From Sporosarcina sp. Marseille-Q4943 (GTDB lineage: Bacteria; Bacillota; Bacilli; Bacillales_A; Planococcaceae): DNA of 64,000 nt. Below are positions 27,931 to 38,617 of the stretch, piece after piece; position 1 is the first letter of the stretch, and each line of letters opens with the position of its first letter. The stretch is taken from positions 1,488,001 through 1,552,000 of the forward strand of contig NZ_CALSFT010000002.1 in the NCBI RefSeq assembly GCF_943736995.1. Direction: 5' to 3'. A model generated the notes under the pieces. That model was not told the origin of the DNA. It worked only from the letters and a program-made list of their open reading frames with translations, and searched no databases. The translations under genes were made by a program, and so were the position numbers.

Positions 27931-29008
27931 ACGGTTTATCGTCGTTCTCACTGGCAAAACGAATCCATCCAGATTCTTGACATTTCTTGTTGGCGCTGGG
28001 GTGAAGATATCAGGCATTACGGAGTCTGGTAAAGGAGTTCGATTCCGTACGGACAAAAAAGGGATACAAGTCATTCGAAAACATAGGCGTCGATTTAAAA
28101 TGAAAGTATCAATCAAACAGGCAGATGAGGGAGCAGTGGAAAAGAGGCTCTTTACATCCTTCCGTTTTCTTATTGCATGCATCATTCCGCTCGTCGCTTC
28201 ATTATTCCTCTGGAAGATAGACATAGAAACCGATGTGCCGGAAGTGTCGGAGCGAATCGGCGACAAGTTGGAGGAAATATCAATTACCATGTTCCGTCCG
28301 CTTTCCTTGATTCCGGATGAAGGGGAAATTCGCAGAGCGCTCATGTTAGAGGATCCATCCCTCTCCTGGGTGCGATTCAAAAGGTCAGGGAGCACATTGA
28401 CGGTCATTCCGATGCTATCTCCCAAATTGAATGAAAGTGTCGAAAAGACCGGGCCGCCATCTGATCTTATCGCTCGTACGGGCGGAATCATAACAGGCTT
28501 TCAATTGAGCAGAGGGGAAAGAGTTGCCCGTGTACACCAGACAGTGAAAAAAGGTGATTTGCTTGCAACGGGTATATTGGAGCAAGGGAATAAGCGTAAA
28601 GTAGTCGGAGCGGAAGGATCCGTATATGCAGATTTTTGGACAGAGTATTCTTTCAAGATACCGAAAACAGTTGATTATCATTTGCTTGGAGAGGAAAATG
28701 TCATTATCCATTGGCAATCCCCAATTGTCTGGAAAGAAGGCGGGATGCCTGCGTTGCGATCCTTTATTAAGACGGAGAGGTACCGGGAAGACCGGCTCGA
28801 TCAATTTGAATTGATGGAAGGAATGGAGGAAGATGTGATCATTCCTTTAATAAAATATAAAATACTGACGGAATCACAAACTGATCTCATTATAAAAGAT
28901 GAAAACATTTTACACTTGACGTTCGGAAATGATACAGTTGAGGGGACTATATTGTTTTTAATGAATGAGAATATAGCGATAAAAAGACCGTTATCCCAAG
29001 GAGACTGA
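27920..29008 (+). CDS. yqfD: Sporulation protein YqfD
   Basis: The 362-aa membrane protein of the YqfD family has an N-terminal basic domain (about 1-75), one transmembrane segment (about 83-100, ACIIPLVASLFLWKI) and a large extracytoplasmic part containing LIARTGGIITGFQLSRGERVAR and the Trp-rich FWTEYSFKIP. It is mother-cell expressed in B. subtilis; the biochemical function is unknown. Among closely spaced ATGs (27905, 27914, 27920) the last best fits the GGGCAGGA site. phoH follows 5 bp later. Confidence 0.88.
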   Translation: MIHKRFIVVLTGKTNPSRFLTFLVGAGVKISGITESGKGVRFRTDKKGIQVIRKHRRRFKMKVSIKQADEGAVEKRLFTSFRFLIACIIPLVASLFLWKIDIETDVPEVSERIGDKLEEISITMFRPLSLIPDEGEIRRALMLEDPSLSWVRFKRSGSTLTVIPMLSPKLNESVEKTGPPSDLIARTGGIITGFQLSRGERVARVHQTVKKGDLLATGILEQGNKRKVVGAEGSVYADFWTEYSFKIPKTVDYHLLGEENVIIHWQSPIVWKEGGMPALRSFIKTERYREDRLDQFELMEGMEEDVIIPLIKYKILTESQTDLIIKDENILHLTFGNDTVEGTILFLMNENIAIKRPLSQGD

Positions 29009-29013
29009 AACTA

Positions 29014-29973
29014 TTGAGCGAACAACTGATTCAACTTCATATTGAGGAACCGAATGAGGCCGTCATGCTTCTAGGCATATCAGATCAGAATATGAAATTG
29101 ATTGAAGAGTCCATGAATATTTCCATTCTTACCCGTGGCGATACTATTTCGCTGGCCGGGGAAGAAGAGGACATCATTGCAGGAAAGTATCTTCTTGAGC
29201 AATTATTGAAAGTGATCCGCAAAGGTATCAATATTAACTTGCGTGATACTTCCACTGCACTTGAAATGGTGAAAAACGGTACGATTGAATATTTCTCAGA
29301 GTTGTATGATGAAGAAATCGCCAGGACTGCAAAGGGGAAGGCGATTCGTGCGAAGACGATCGGCCAACGGGAATACATTCATGCAATCCGGAAAAACGAC
29401 CTAGTATTTTGCATTGGACCGGCTGGTACCGGAAAGACGTACTTAGCAGTCGTTCTTGCCGTACAGGCGATGAAGACAGGGACTGTCAAACGAATTATTT
29501 TGACACGGCCTGCGGTTGAAGCTGGTGAAAGTCTTGGATTTCTTCCTGGTGACTTGAAGGAGAAGGTGGATCCTTATTTACGTCCTCTCTATGACGCCCT
29601 ACATGACGTTTTAGGGGCTGAACACACAGAACGGCTCATGGAGCGAGGAGTGATCGAAATTGCTCCTCTGGCGTATATGAGGGGCCGTACGCTGGACGAT
29701 GCATTCGTCATCCTTGATGAGGCACAGAATACGACGAAGGCACAAATGAAAATGTTTTTAACACGCTTGGGGTTCGGCTCCAAAATGGTGATTACTGGAG
29801 ACAAGACACAGATCGATTTGCCTCGTGGAGTTGAATCCGGCCTGAGCGCCTCCGAATCTATCTTAAAAAAGGTTCCTGAAATCCATTTTCAATATTTGGA
29901 GCAGGGAGACGTCGTCCGACATCCAATCGTTGCAAAAATCATTGAAGCATACGAAAGTGAGCAGTCATCCTAA
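29014..29973 (+). CDS. phoH: PhoH family ATPase (YbeZ-like)
   Basis: The 319-aa P-loop protein has Walker A GPAGTGKT at 135-142, an RPAVEAGESLGFLPGD segment typical of PhoH, and Walker B FVILDEAQNT. The N-terminal ~100 residues form a KH-like domain. The family is linked to RNA metabolism with YbeY and Era, both encoded within 5 kb downstream. The TTG start at 29014 follows AAGGAGAC. A hairpin overlaps its stop codon. Confidence 0.94.
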   Translation: MSEQLIQLHIEEPNEAVMLLGISDQNMKLIEESMNISILTRGDTISLAGEEEDIIAGKYLLEQLLKVIRKGININLRDTSTALEMVKNGTIEYFSELYDEEIARTAKGKAIRAKTIGQREYIHAIRKNDLVFCIGPAGTGKTYLAVVLAVQAMKTGTVKRIILTRPAVEAGESLGFLPGDLKEKVDPYLRPLYDALHDVLGAEHTERLMERGVIEIAPLAYMRGRTLDDAFVILDEAQNTTKAQMKMFLTRLGFGSKMVITGDKTQIDLPRGVESGLSASESILKKVPEIHFQYLEQGDVVRHPIVAKIIEAYESEQSS

Positions 29974-29988
29974 CATGACTGCTCTTTC
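29959..29988 (+). terminator. Hairpin at the phoH stop, probable weak terminator
   Basis: A perfect 10-bp stem GAGCAGTCAT / ATGACTGCTC with a 6-nt loop, followed by only TTTC. It begins inside the last codons of phoH. Confidence 0.55.
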
Positions 29989-30037
29989 ATCATTTCGACA
30001 TCCGATGAGGAGATAAAGAGAGATAGGGGGATTGACT

Positions 30038-32164
30038 GTGTTCACACCCATCATAAAACTTTTCAAGTCCTTGAAATTCAAATACTTAGCACTATTCGTA
30101 ATTGGATTGGCAGCAATCGCATTATTTTCCCTCATGTATGGCAATGTAAAACAAGAGACATATGAGCTGCATGAATTCAAAATCTCTCCGAAGACGATCC
30201 GGTCTTTGAAAACTGTTGAGGACACTGTGAAAACAGAACAGGAAAAGCGGAGGATTGAAGCCGAAGTTACGCCGTTTTACCAGTTTTCCGAAGACACCGC
30301 GAAAAACAGGGCTGCCATTGCTATTAACTTATTTGATTTCATCATCGAAGAGAAGCGGGAAAATACTCCAGACGCTGAAGATCCGGAAAAAAAAGTGAAA
30401 ACACGTTCGGAACAGATAAAGGACATTAGGGAAAATTTTAAGAAGCTGGAAAAAGAGGAGCCTGGCCTTCGCTTGACAGATGATGCGATTGCGAGCTTGT
30501 TAACTAGGGATGTATCGGTCTTGCGCAAAATTCAGAATGAGATTGCAACAATCATTAATGAAGAGCTTTCCAAGCCTGTACGAAGCGGCGACCTGTCCAC
30601 GGTCCGCTACGAAGTGGAAAGGAAGCTCCGTTTGTCTGAAGCGATCCCTCCAGCGGAATTGCAGACGCTCATAACTCTCGGCAGATCTCTCGTCGTCGAA
30701 ACGGAAACAATCAATAAAGAATTGACAGACAAAAGGATAGAAGAAGAAAAAAATGCGGTTGAGCCTACCAGGATCCTGCAAGGGCAAGTGATCGTACGGG
30801 AAGGACAATTCATCGATTCTGAAATTTACAGGCAGTTGGAATTGACAGGACTATTGACGAACCAGTCGTCCACGAAGCCGATGGCGGGACTCATCCTCTT
30901 CGTAATTTTTGTATCTGCCATCATCTTCATGCATTTTTTTACATGGCGAGAAGACAATAATAAGAAAAAGAAAACTTTGCTGATCATTTATTCCGTATAT
31001 TTCATTCTCGTAATTATAATGAAGCTTCTCAGTTTAATTGATAAAGAGTTTGATGTCCAGGTCGCTTTCCTCTTTCCAACGGCGCTCGCACCACTTCTTG
31101 TAAAGCTGTTGACGAATGAAAGGCTTGCATTCATGATGACGATCATCACGGCAGCAACAGCAGGTATCATCCTTCAGGAAGGGTTCGCAGCAATCATGCA
31201 GATGGAAATCGCCCTTTATATTCTGTTTAGCGGGGTCATAAGTATCTATGTCTTAGGGAATAACGGGCGAAGATCGAATATCTTACGGACGAGCCTCGTC
31301 GTGGCAGCCTCTAACATTCTTTTCATAGGTTTCTATTTATTGATGACCCAGTCGTCTTACGAGCTTTCCGAGTTGCTCTTCTATTTGGTAGCTGCACTGA
31401 CTTCAGGAATCTTATCGGGCGCCTTGACAATTGGGCTTATGCCTTTTTTCGAATCTGCTTTCGGACTTCTTTCGGATATGAGGTTGATTGAATTATCAAA
31501 TCCGAATCATCCGCTATTGAAAAAAGTGCTCACTGAAACACCAGGTACATATCACCATAGTGTGATGGTTGCAAACTTGGCGGATGCCGCATGTGAATCC
31601 GTAGGGGCCGATGGATTACTGGCACGGGTCGGCAGCTATTATCATGATATCGGCAAAACGGTGAGGCCGGGCTTTTTCATCGAGAACCAACATGGCGCCG
31701 TGAATCCGCACGATGAATTGCCGCCGGAAAAAAGTCGTGATATTATTATTGCCCATGCAAATGACGGGGCGGAACTGCTGGCCAAGCATAAGATGCCGGT
31801 TGAAATCATCGATATAGCAAAACAGCACCATGGAACAAGCTTTTTAAAATTTTTCTTTGTTAAGGCGAAGGAAATGGGACAGGATGTAGTTGAGGATGAT
31901 TTCCGCTATCCAGGCCCTAAACCACAGACAAAAGAAATTGCAATCATCTCAATTGCGGATAGTGTGGAAGCGGCCGTGCGCTCCTTGAAAGAGCCGACAC
32001 CAGACAGAATCGCTAACTTAGTCAAATCAATCATCGCTTCAAAATTGAATGATGGGCAATTCGATGAATGTGATTTATCGATGAAAGAACTGAAAACGAT
32101 TGAAAATGTCATTTGCAAAACATTGAACGGCATTTTCCATAGCCGGATTGAATATCCGGACTGA
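30038..32164 (+). CDS. pgpH: 7TM-HD cyclic-di-AMP phosphodiesterase PgpH
   Basis: The 708-aa membrane enzyme (B. subtilis YqfF) degrades c-di-AMP to pApA. An N-terminal helix (about 15-35) leads to a ~240-residue extracytoplasmic domain and a block of seven membrane helices (about 280-475). The cytoplasmic HD domain has ETPGTYHHSVMVANL, the HD pair in YYHDIGK, IIIAHANDG and KQHHGTSFLKFFF. GTG 30038 is 7 bp after GATAGGGGG; TTG 30032 is too close to that site. The HD domain is complete, so activity is expected. Confidence 0.95.
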   Translation: MFTPIIKLFKSLKFKYLALFVIGLAAIALFSLMYGNVKQETYELHEFKISPKTIRSLKTVEDTVKTEQEKRRIEAEVTPFYQFSEDTAKNRAAIAINLFDFIIEEKRENTPDAEDPEKKVKTRSEQIKDIRENFKKLEKEEPGLRLTDDAIASLLTRDVSVLRKIQNEIATIINEELSKPVRSGDLSTVRYEVERKLRLSEAIPPAELQTLITLGRSLVVETETINKELTDKRIEEEKNAVEPTRILQGQVIVREGQFIDSEIYRQLELTGLLTNQSSTKPMAGLILFVIFVSAIIFMHFFTWREDNNKKKKTLLIIYSVYFILVIIMKLLSLIDKEFDVQVAFLFPTALAPLLVKLLTNERLAFMMTIITAATAGIILQEGFAAIMQMEIALYILFSGVISIYVLGNNGRRSNILRTSLVVAASNILFIGFYLLMTQSSYELSELLFYLVAALTSGILSGALTIGLMPFFESAFGLLSDMRLIELSNPNHPLLKKVLTETPGTYHHSVMVANLADAACESVGADGLLARVGSYYHDIGKTVRPGFFIENQHGAVNPHDELPPEKSRDIIIAHANDGAELLAKHKMPVEIIDIAKQHHGTSFLKFFFVKAKEMGQDVVEDDFRYPGPKPQTKEIAIISIADSVEAAVRSLKEPTPDRIANLVKSIIASKLNDGQFDECDLSMKELKTIENVICKTLNGIFHSRIEYPD

Positions 32165-32183
32165 TCAGAAGGAAGGCGAAAGA

Positions 32184-32654
32184 ATGCTTGATATTTATTT
32201 TAATGATGAGACAGGAAAAGTGACCGAAGACATTACTCAACTTGTAAAAGATGTGTTGAATCATGCGGCTGGAATGGAAGAGCTTTCTGGTCATCCTGAA
32301 GTGTCTGTCACATTCGTAACGGACGATGAGATACGGAAAATAAATGCTGAATACCGAGGGAAGGACAAGGCGACCGATGTCATTTCATTTGCGCTAGAGG
32401 AGATGACGGAAGGGGAAGTGGCCATTGTCCAGGAAGAAGGCATGCCGATTGTCCTTGGAGATATCATCATATCTGTCGAGACGGCGGCTCGGCAATCAGC
32501 AGAATACGGTCATGATGAAAGACGGGAGATTGGATTCCTTGCTTTGCATGGGTTCTTGCATCTTCTTGGGTACGACCATATGACCGAAGAGGATGAAAAA
32601 GAGATGTTCGGAAGGCAGAAGGAAATCCTGACTTCTTTCGGACTTGAAAGGTAG
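32184..32654 (+). CDS. ybeY: Endoribonuclease YbeY / rRNA maturation factor
   Basis: The 156-aa zinc-dependent RNase acts in 16S rRNA 3'-end processing and ribosome quality control. The zinc motif HGFLHLLGYDH supplies H122, H126 and H132. The upstream core KATDVISFALEE is typical. ATG 32184 follows GGAAGGCGAAAG; an earlier in-frame ATG lies in pgpH. The cluster phoH-pgpH-ybeY-dgkA-cdd-era is conserved in Firmicutes. Confidence 0.96.
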   Translation: MLDIYFNDETGKVTEDITQLVKDVLNHAAGMEELSGHPEVSVTFVTDDEIRKINAEYRGKDKATDVISFALEEMTEGEVAIVQEEGMPIVLGDIIISVETAARQSAEYGHDERREIGFLALHGFLHLLGYDHMTEEDEKEMFGRQKEILTSFGLER

Positions 32655-32661
32655 TAAGGAA

Positions 32662-33009
32662 ATGCACCCTTTCTTCAAGTCCTTTCATTATGCCTTCAAA
32701 GGGATAGTGCACGGCTATCTGACGGAACGGAATATGAGATTCCATGTACTCGCCATTATCGTTGTGTCGATTGCAGGTGTTTTAACAGGTCTTACTGTGA
32801 CAGAATGGTGCATCCTATTCATTCTGTTCGGAGGGATGACCGCATTGGAATTGATCAATACGGCAGTAGAACGAACTGTAGATCTTATTACGAATGAGTT
32901 TCATCCCCTTGCCGGACAGGCGAAGGATCTTGCCTCGGGGGCCGTTTTGGTTTTTGCATTTTTTTCAGCAATCATTGGCATGATCATTTTCATTCCGAAA
33001 TGGTTGTAA
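32662..33009 (+). CDS. dgkA: Undecaprenol kinase / diacylglycerol kinase family
   Basis: The 115-aa integral membrane kinase has three predicted helices (about 30-50, 52-72 and 92-113) and the family signature ALELINTAVERTVDLI. The Gram-positive members phosphorylate undecaprenol to recycle the lipid carrier for wall synthesis. ATG 32662 lies about 10 bp after GAAAGG at the end of ybeY; a TTG at 32644 inside ybeY is less likely. Confidence 0.92.
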   Translation: MHPFFKSFHYAFKGIVHGYLTERNMRFHVLAIIVVSIAGVLTGLTVTEWCILFILFGGMTALELINTAVERTVDLITNEFHPLAGQAKDLASGAVLVFAFFSAIIGMIIFIPKWL

Positions 33010-34342
<1,333 letters not shown>

Positions 34343-34372
34343 ACTTTTGCAAATTGAATAGGAGGGATGTCC

Positions 34373-35158
34373 TTGCTGAATAAATGGGAAGGGATCATCC
34401 TGAGGAGTATTCCATACGGCGAATCGAACAAGATTGTCACTCTCTATACACGTGAGGCGGGAAAAATGACTGCAATGGCGCGGGGAGCAAAAAAACCAGC
34501 GAGTCGTTTAGCGGCGGTTACCCAGACATTTACGTACGGATATTACCTTTTACGAACGGGGCGCGGAATGGGAACGCTGGAACAAGGTGAGCCGATCGAT
34601 TCGATGAGGCATATCCGGGAGGATCTTGAAGCGACTGCTTATGCCAGCTACATAGTGGAGCTTATCGACCGGTTGACGGAAGACCGTGGACAGGGTCCGA
34701 ATGTCTTCGGGTTGCTCATTGAAGCCTTGCAAGCAATCAATGAGCAATACGATCCTGAAGCGATCGCATTATTCGTCGAGTGGAAGATGCTCCCTGTCGC
34801 GGGCGTCCATCCTGTTTTGCATCAATGCGCAAACTGTGGAGCAACCGAAGGGGAATTCGCTTTCTCGTTTCAGGAGATTGGCTTCCTTTGCCATCGATGC
34901 TTCCAAATCGACCCGTATCTTGTAAGGATCACCCCGACGCAACTGAGACTGATCCGCACCTTTTTTACAGTTCCGATCCAGCAGGTCGGTTCATTGGATT
35001 TGAAAAAGGCGACGAAACAGTTTATGAAAAAAATCGTTCGAACGGTTTACGACGAACAAGTAGGGGTCCGGTTGAAGTCCAGGTCCTTCCTGGATCAATT
35101 GGAGCGTACCCCCGAATTATTACCGAAAAAAGAAAAACCGGAGGAAAAAGGCGAATGA
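34373..35158 (+). CDS. recO: DNA repair protein RecO
   Basis: The 261-aa recombination mediator helps load RecA with RecF/RecR. The N-terminal OB-fold begins LNKWEGIILRSIPYGESNKI, and MARGAKKPASRL is the conserved basic loop. Zinc ligands are in CANCG and CHRC near residues 147-172. The TTG at 34373 sits 6 bp after GGAGGG and matches the B. subtilis N-terminus; ATG 34367 touches that site. The last ~8 codons form the left arm of the terminator shared with glyQS. Confidence 0.93.
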   Translation: MLNKWEGIILRSIPYGESNKIVTLYTREAGKMTAMARGAKKPASRLAAVTQTFTYGYYLLRTGRGMGTLEQGEPIDSMRHIREDLEATAYASYIVELIDRLTEDRGQGPNVFGLLIEALQAINEQYDPEAIALFVEWKMLPVAGVHPVLHQCANCGATEGEFAFSFQEIGFLCHRCFQIDPYLVRITPTQLRLIRTFFTVPIQQVGSLDLKKATKQFMKKIVRTVYDEQVGVRLKSRSFLDQLERTPELLPKKEKPEEKGE

Positions 35159-35180
35159 CCTTTTTCCTCCGGTTATTTTT
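35136..35180. terminator. Bidirectional terminator (recO / glyQS), inside recO's last codons
   Basis: A 15-bp perfect stem ACCGGAGGAAAAAGG / CCTTTTTCCTCCGGT with a 7-nt loop holding the recO stop. Both flanks are A/T tracts, so it serves both convergent genes. Confidence 0.92.
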
Positions 35181-35183
35181 TAC

Positions 35184-36563
35184 TTAAAATACGAGATGTT
35201 TTTCGATGTAATCTTTAACATCCGCAATCGGCATACGGACTTGTTCCATGGAGTCGCGGTGTCTAACTGTCACTTGACGATCTTCCTCGGAGTCGAAATC
35301 ATATGTGATGCAGAAAGGAGTACCGATTTCATCCTGTCTGCGGTAACGTCTTCCGATGGATTGGGAATCGTCGTACTGCGTCGCAAAATGCTTACGCAGC
35401 TCTGCATACACTTCCTCAGCGCCTTCGGAAAGCTTTTTGGATAATGGAAGGACTGCCGCTTTAATAGGCGCAAGGGCAGGGTGGAAACGCATGACAGTCC
35501 GTTTGTCGTCTCCCTCAAGCACTTCTTCGTCAAATGCATCGCATAGGAAAGCCAGAGTAACACGATCCGCGCCAAGAGAAGGCTCAATGCAATAAGGAAT
35601 ATATTTTTCGTTCGTCACTGGGTCTTGATAATGGAAGTCTTCACCTGAATGTTCCATATGTCGAGACAAATCGAAATCTGTCCGGTTCGCAATGCCCCAT
35701 AGCTCTCCCCATCCGAATGGGAATTTATATTCGATATCCACTGTCCCTTTAGAGTAGTGTGAAAGCTCGTCGGAATTATGCTCGCGCAAGCGCATGTTTT
35801 CAACCGTCAAACCAAGGTCCAACAGCCATTTCTTAGAGAAGTCTCTCCAATACTCATACCATTTCATATCTTCGCCAGGTTTACAGAAGAACTCCAATTC
35901 CATCTGTTCAAATTCCCGGGTACGGAACGTGAAGTTTCCTGGTGTGATTTCATTACGGAAGCTCTTTCCGATCTGCGCTATTCCGAAAGGCATCTTTTTA
36001 CGCATGGACCGTTGAACATTTTTGAAATTGACGAAAATACCTTGTGCCGTTTCTGGACGCAGGAAGATTTCGTTTGCCGATGAATCGGTGACGCCTTGTG
36101 AAGTTTTGAACATCAAGTTGAACTGTCGAATTCCCGTATAGTCCATCGCACCGCAAGTCGGGCAGACAATAGCATGTTCCTGGATAAGTTCTTCCATTTT
36201 TTCGAATGGTAAACCATCTACGACCAATTCAATGCCCTTTTCCTCCAATGCATCTTCAATTAACTTATCTGCGCGATGACGTGTTTTACATTTCTTGCAG
36301 TCGATCATTGGGTCATTGAAGTTTCCGATATGACCAGAAGCTTCCCATACTTTCGGATTCATGAGGATTGCAGCATCTAGTCCTTCGTTATAAGGAGATT
36401 CCTGCACGAATTTCTGCCACCAAGCGTGTTTAATATTATTTTTTAGCGCGATGCCGAGTGGACCGTAGTCCCATGTGTTTGCTAAGCCGCCATATATTTC
36501 CGAACCTGGAAATACAAAGCCTCTTTGCTTTGATAAATTGACAATCTGTTCCATTGAATACAT
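35184..36563 (-). CDS. glyQS: Glycyl-tRNA synthetase, single-chain (alpha2) type
   Basis: The 459-aa class II synthetase begins [20 protein letters not shown] and has motif 2 [22 protein letters not shown] zinc-like set lies in [12 protein letters not shown] and CPTCGAMD, and motif 3 includes PSLGADR. A C-terminal anticodon-binding domain ends the protein. B. subtilis instead has the two-subunit glyQ/glyS enzyme, so this is a lineage marker. The start at 36563 follows GGAGGG at 7 bp; upstream in-frame codons lie in the T-box terminator. Expression is controlled by the T-box leader just upstream. Confidence 0.97.
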   Translation of the reverse strand: MYSMEQIVNLSKQRGFVFPGSEIYGGLANTWDYGPLGIALKNNIKHAWWQKFVQESPYNEGLDAAILMNPKVWEASGHIGNFNDPMIDCKKCKTRHRADKLIEDALEEKGIELVVDGLPFEKMEELIQEHAIVCPTCGAMDYTGIRQFNLMFKTSQGVTDSSANEIFLRPETAQGIFVNFKNVQRSMRKKMPFGIAQIGKSFRNEITPGNFTFRTREFEQMELEFFCKPGEDMKWYEYWRDFSKKWLLDLGLTVENMRLREHNSDELSHYSKGTVDIEYKFPFGWGELWGIANRTDFDLSRHMEHSGEDFHYQDPVTNEKYIPYCIEPSLGADRVTLAFLCDAFDEEVLEGDDKRTVMRFHPALAPIKAAVLPLSKKLSEGAEEVYAELRKHFATQYDDSQSIGRRYRRQDEIGTPFCITYDFDSEEDRQVTVRHRDSMEQVRMPIADVKDYIEKHLVF

Positions 36564-36581
36564 GTAAAAATCCCTCCAATT

Positions 36582-36780
36582 AAAATAAAAGCACCCATCC
36601 TCGGACATTAAGTCCGAGGACGAGTGCATAATTACCCGCGGTTCCACCTCGATTGGCTGCAAGTCGCAACCCTCTTTAAGAAATGCTGGCTCCAGGTTGC
36701 CGTTTCATGCCAATACGGGCTTCCACTATCCCCGTTCGCTCAAGGTGGCATTACTTATAGACCCTTCTCCGCCTATTGAA
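36582..36780 (-). promoter_or_regulatory. T-box riboswitch (glycine) in the glyQS leader
   Basis: On the minus strand the leader contains the T-box bulge sequence AGGTGGAACCGCG (about 36637-36649). A strong terminator stem follows at 36591-36627 with a U-rich tail. Upstream lies a Stem I-like region where ATGCCA pairs with TGGCAT below GAAACGGC. The likely specifier codon is GGC (Gly) at 36699-36701, by analogy with B. subtilis glyQS. Uncharged tRNA-Gly should stabilise the antiterminator and allow glyQS expression. T-box identity is firm; the exact specifier placement is inferred. Confidence 0.93.
36591..36627 (-). terminator. T-box-controlled intrinsic terminator of glyQS
   Basis: The stem GTCCTCGGACTT / AATGTCCGAGGAT is extended by GCACTC / GGGTGC (minus strand) and followed by TTTTATTTT. 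It is the alternative fold to the T-box antiterminator. Confidence 0.9.
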
Positions 36781-36789
36781 TTCAGTATT

Positions 36790-36818
36790 AGTGTAGCATG
36801 CTTCCTCATTCTCTGCAA
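36790..36818 (-). promoter_or_regulatory. Putative glyQS promoter
   Basis: Minus strand TTGCAG, a 17-bp spacer and TACACT with an extended TGC before it. It lies just upstream of the T-box leader. Confidence 0.5.
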
Positions 36819-36867
36819 TCCATATCGCTGATTTCTGAACGACTAAGACAGAAACCAAGCCATCGGG

Positions 36868-36897
36868 TTAGGAATTATGGACGTAAAATGCTATACT
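36868..36897 (+). promoter_or_regulatory. Putative ccpN promoter
   Basis: TATACT (36892-36897) preceded by TGC (extended -10), with a weak TTAGGA -35 at 18 bp. It is divergent from the glyQS promoter. Confidence 0.5.
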
Positions 36898-36938
36898 AAG
36901 CAAGGATAAATTATCGAACGATTAGGGCGGTGATTCAT

Positions 36939-37568
36939 ATGGAATTGAATAAGCGCCAGACTGAAATCCTTGAAATCGTCAAATTGGACGGTCCTATAAC
37001 TGGTGAGCAAATTGCGGAAAGGTTGAGTCTAGCTAGAGCAACAATAAGACCCGACCTAGCAATCCTGACAATGGCAGGCTATTTGGATGCAAGGCCGCGT
37101 GTCGGCTACTTTTATTCAGGGAAGAAACCGACCCAATCTATAGCTGATGGCATGATTGGAATGAAAGTCGGGGATTTCCAATCCATTCCAGTAGTCGTCA
37201 ATGAAAATATATCGGTCTACGATGCTATATGTCAGATGTTCCTGGATGATGTAGGAACGCTGTTTGTTGTGGATAAATCTTCCTGTTTGACTGGGGTTCT
37301 ATCCCGCAAGGATCTGTTGCGTACAAGTCTTGGAAACAGCGAGCTGGATAAAATTCCGGTCCACGTCATAATGACGAGGATGCCGAATATTACATATTGC
37401 AAAAAGCAGGATTCACTCATTCAGGCGGCGAAGAAAATGATCGATCAACAAATCGACTCTCTTCCTGTCGTCACCATGAAAGAGGAAGGACTGGACGTAG
37501 TAGGTAGAATCACCAAAACGAATATTACACGTGCATTCCTTTCGCTAGCTGAAGATCATGAGTTATAA
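36939..37568 (+). CDS. ccpN: Transcriptional repressor CcpN (CBS-domain regulator)
   Basis: The 209-aa regulator has an N-terminal helix-turn-helix (LNKRQTEILEIVKLDGPITG, then RATIRPDLAILTMAGYL) and two CBS domains (about 75-205). The B. subtilis orthologue YqzB/CcpN represses gapB and pckA on glycolytic carbon sources, sensing ATP/ADP. ATG 36939 follows AGGGCGGTGAT. It is followed 40 bp later by ppsR, the same pair as yqzB-yqfL in B. subtilis. Confidence 0.93.
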   Translation: MELNKRQTEILEIVKLDGPITGEQIAERLSLARATIRPDLAILTMAGYLDARPRVGYFYSGKKPTQSIADGMIGMKVGDFQSIPVVVNENISVYDAICQMFLDDVGTLFVVDKSSCLTGVLSRKDLLRTSLGNSELDKIPVHVIMTRMPNITYCKKQDSLIQAAKKMIDQQIDSLPVVTMKEEGLDVVGRITKTNITRAFLSLAEDHEL

Positions 37569-37608
37569 GCGGTTGCCTTTTTGAGCAAAATGAAAGAGGA
37601 GTGTTACA

Positions 37609-38424
37609 ATGAGAAAGTTGACATTGTTCATCGTTTCCGATTCTGTCGGCGAGACAGCGGATTTAGTTGCCAAGGCAGCGGCGAGCCAATTCAGACAGGA
37701 TTTAGAAACGGTTTCGACAAAACGTTTTTCACATGTAGAAGATGAATCACAACTTCGTGAAATTGCATATTTGGCCAAACAGCAAAATGCAATTATCATC
37801 TATACACTTGTGAAAAGTTGCATGCGAAGGAAACTGAAAGAGGAATGCCGGGATAACGGACTGCAATGTATTGACCTGCTAGGTCCGATTGTCAAAGAAA
37901 TCGGCAATTCCCTTGAGGAAAAACCTTTAGAGGAACCGGGACTTGTCCGACAGTTGGATGAGGATTATTTCAAAAAGATCGAAGCGATCGAATTTGCCGT
38001 GAAGTATGATGATGGCCGAGATCCGCGAGGTGTATTGAAAGCGGATATCGTCTTGGTAGGAGTTTCGCGCACGTCGAAGACGCCATTATCCCAATATCTT
38101 GCACATCGCCGTTATAAAGTGGCGAATGTACCGCTTGTTCCCGAAGTCGATCCTCCTGAGGAATTATTCCGGATCGACCCGAGTAAGTGCTTTGGTTTAG
38201 TCATATCCCCAAGCGTTCTCAATTCAATCAGGAAAGAAAGATTAATAGCGCTCGGCTTGAAGGATGACGCGAATTATGCGAGAATCGAACGTATCCAACA
38301 GGAGTTGGAACATTTTGAGAAGGTTGTTTCAAAAATCGGCTGCACTGTAATCGATGTATCGAACAGGGCCGTTGAAGAAACTGCAAACCTAATTTTAAGT
38401 GAAGTTGCCAATCGCAACTCCTAA
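37609..38424 (+). CDS. ppsR: Bifunctional pyruvate,phosphate dikinase regulatory protein (YqfL/PpsR)
   Basis: The 271-aa DUF299 protein is an ADP-dependent kinase/Pi-dependent phosphorylase that controls PEP synthase or PPDK. It opens [19 protein letters not shown], and the P-loop-like [15 protein letters not shown] lies near residue 149. AGAGGAGTG precedes the ATG. Its link to ccpN fits a role in switching between glycolysis and gluconeogenesis. Whether the target here is PpsA or PPDK cannot be read from the window. Confidence 0.94.
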   Translation: MRKLTLFIVSDSVGETADLVAKAAASQFRQDLETVSTKRFSHVEDESQLREIAYLAKQQNAIIIYTLVKSCMRRKLKEECRDNGLQCIDLLGPIVKEIGNSLEEKPLEEPGLVRQLDEDYFKKIEAIEFAVKYDDGRDPRGVLKADIVLVGVSRTSKTPLSQYLAHRRYKVANVPLVPEVDPPEELFRIDPSKCFGLVISPSVLNSIRKERLIALGLKDDANYARIERIQQELEHFEKVVSKIGCTVIDVSNRAVEETANLILSEVANRNS

Positions 38425-38433
38425 TATATACAT

Positions 38434-38472
38434 AAGAAGGACCACCAAGTAAAAATGGTTGGTTCTTCTTTT
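38434..38472 (+). terminator. Terminator after ppsR
   Basis: AAGAAGGACCACCA pairs with TGGTTGGTTCTTCTT with one bulge, then TTTT. Confidence 0.7.
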
Positions 38473-38617
38473 GCGGATTGTGTACAATAGTATATTGTCG
38501 CAATACTAATTTCGTATTTTAAACAAATGTGATTGATCATGAATTTATTTTGTCGAAAAAGCAGGATTTATGAAAACTGTCTCGAATTCAAGTATGTGAG
38601 AAGAGAATGGTGATAGG

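Noticed and set aside
27925..28491. 188-aa antisense frame over yqfD
   Set aside because: Shadow of a well supported coding gene; no ribosome site and no neighbours in that direction.
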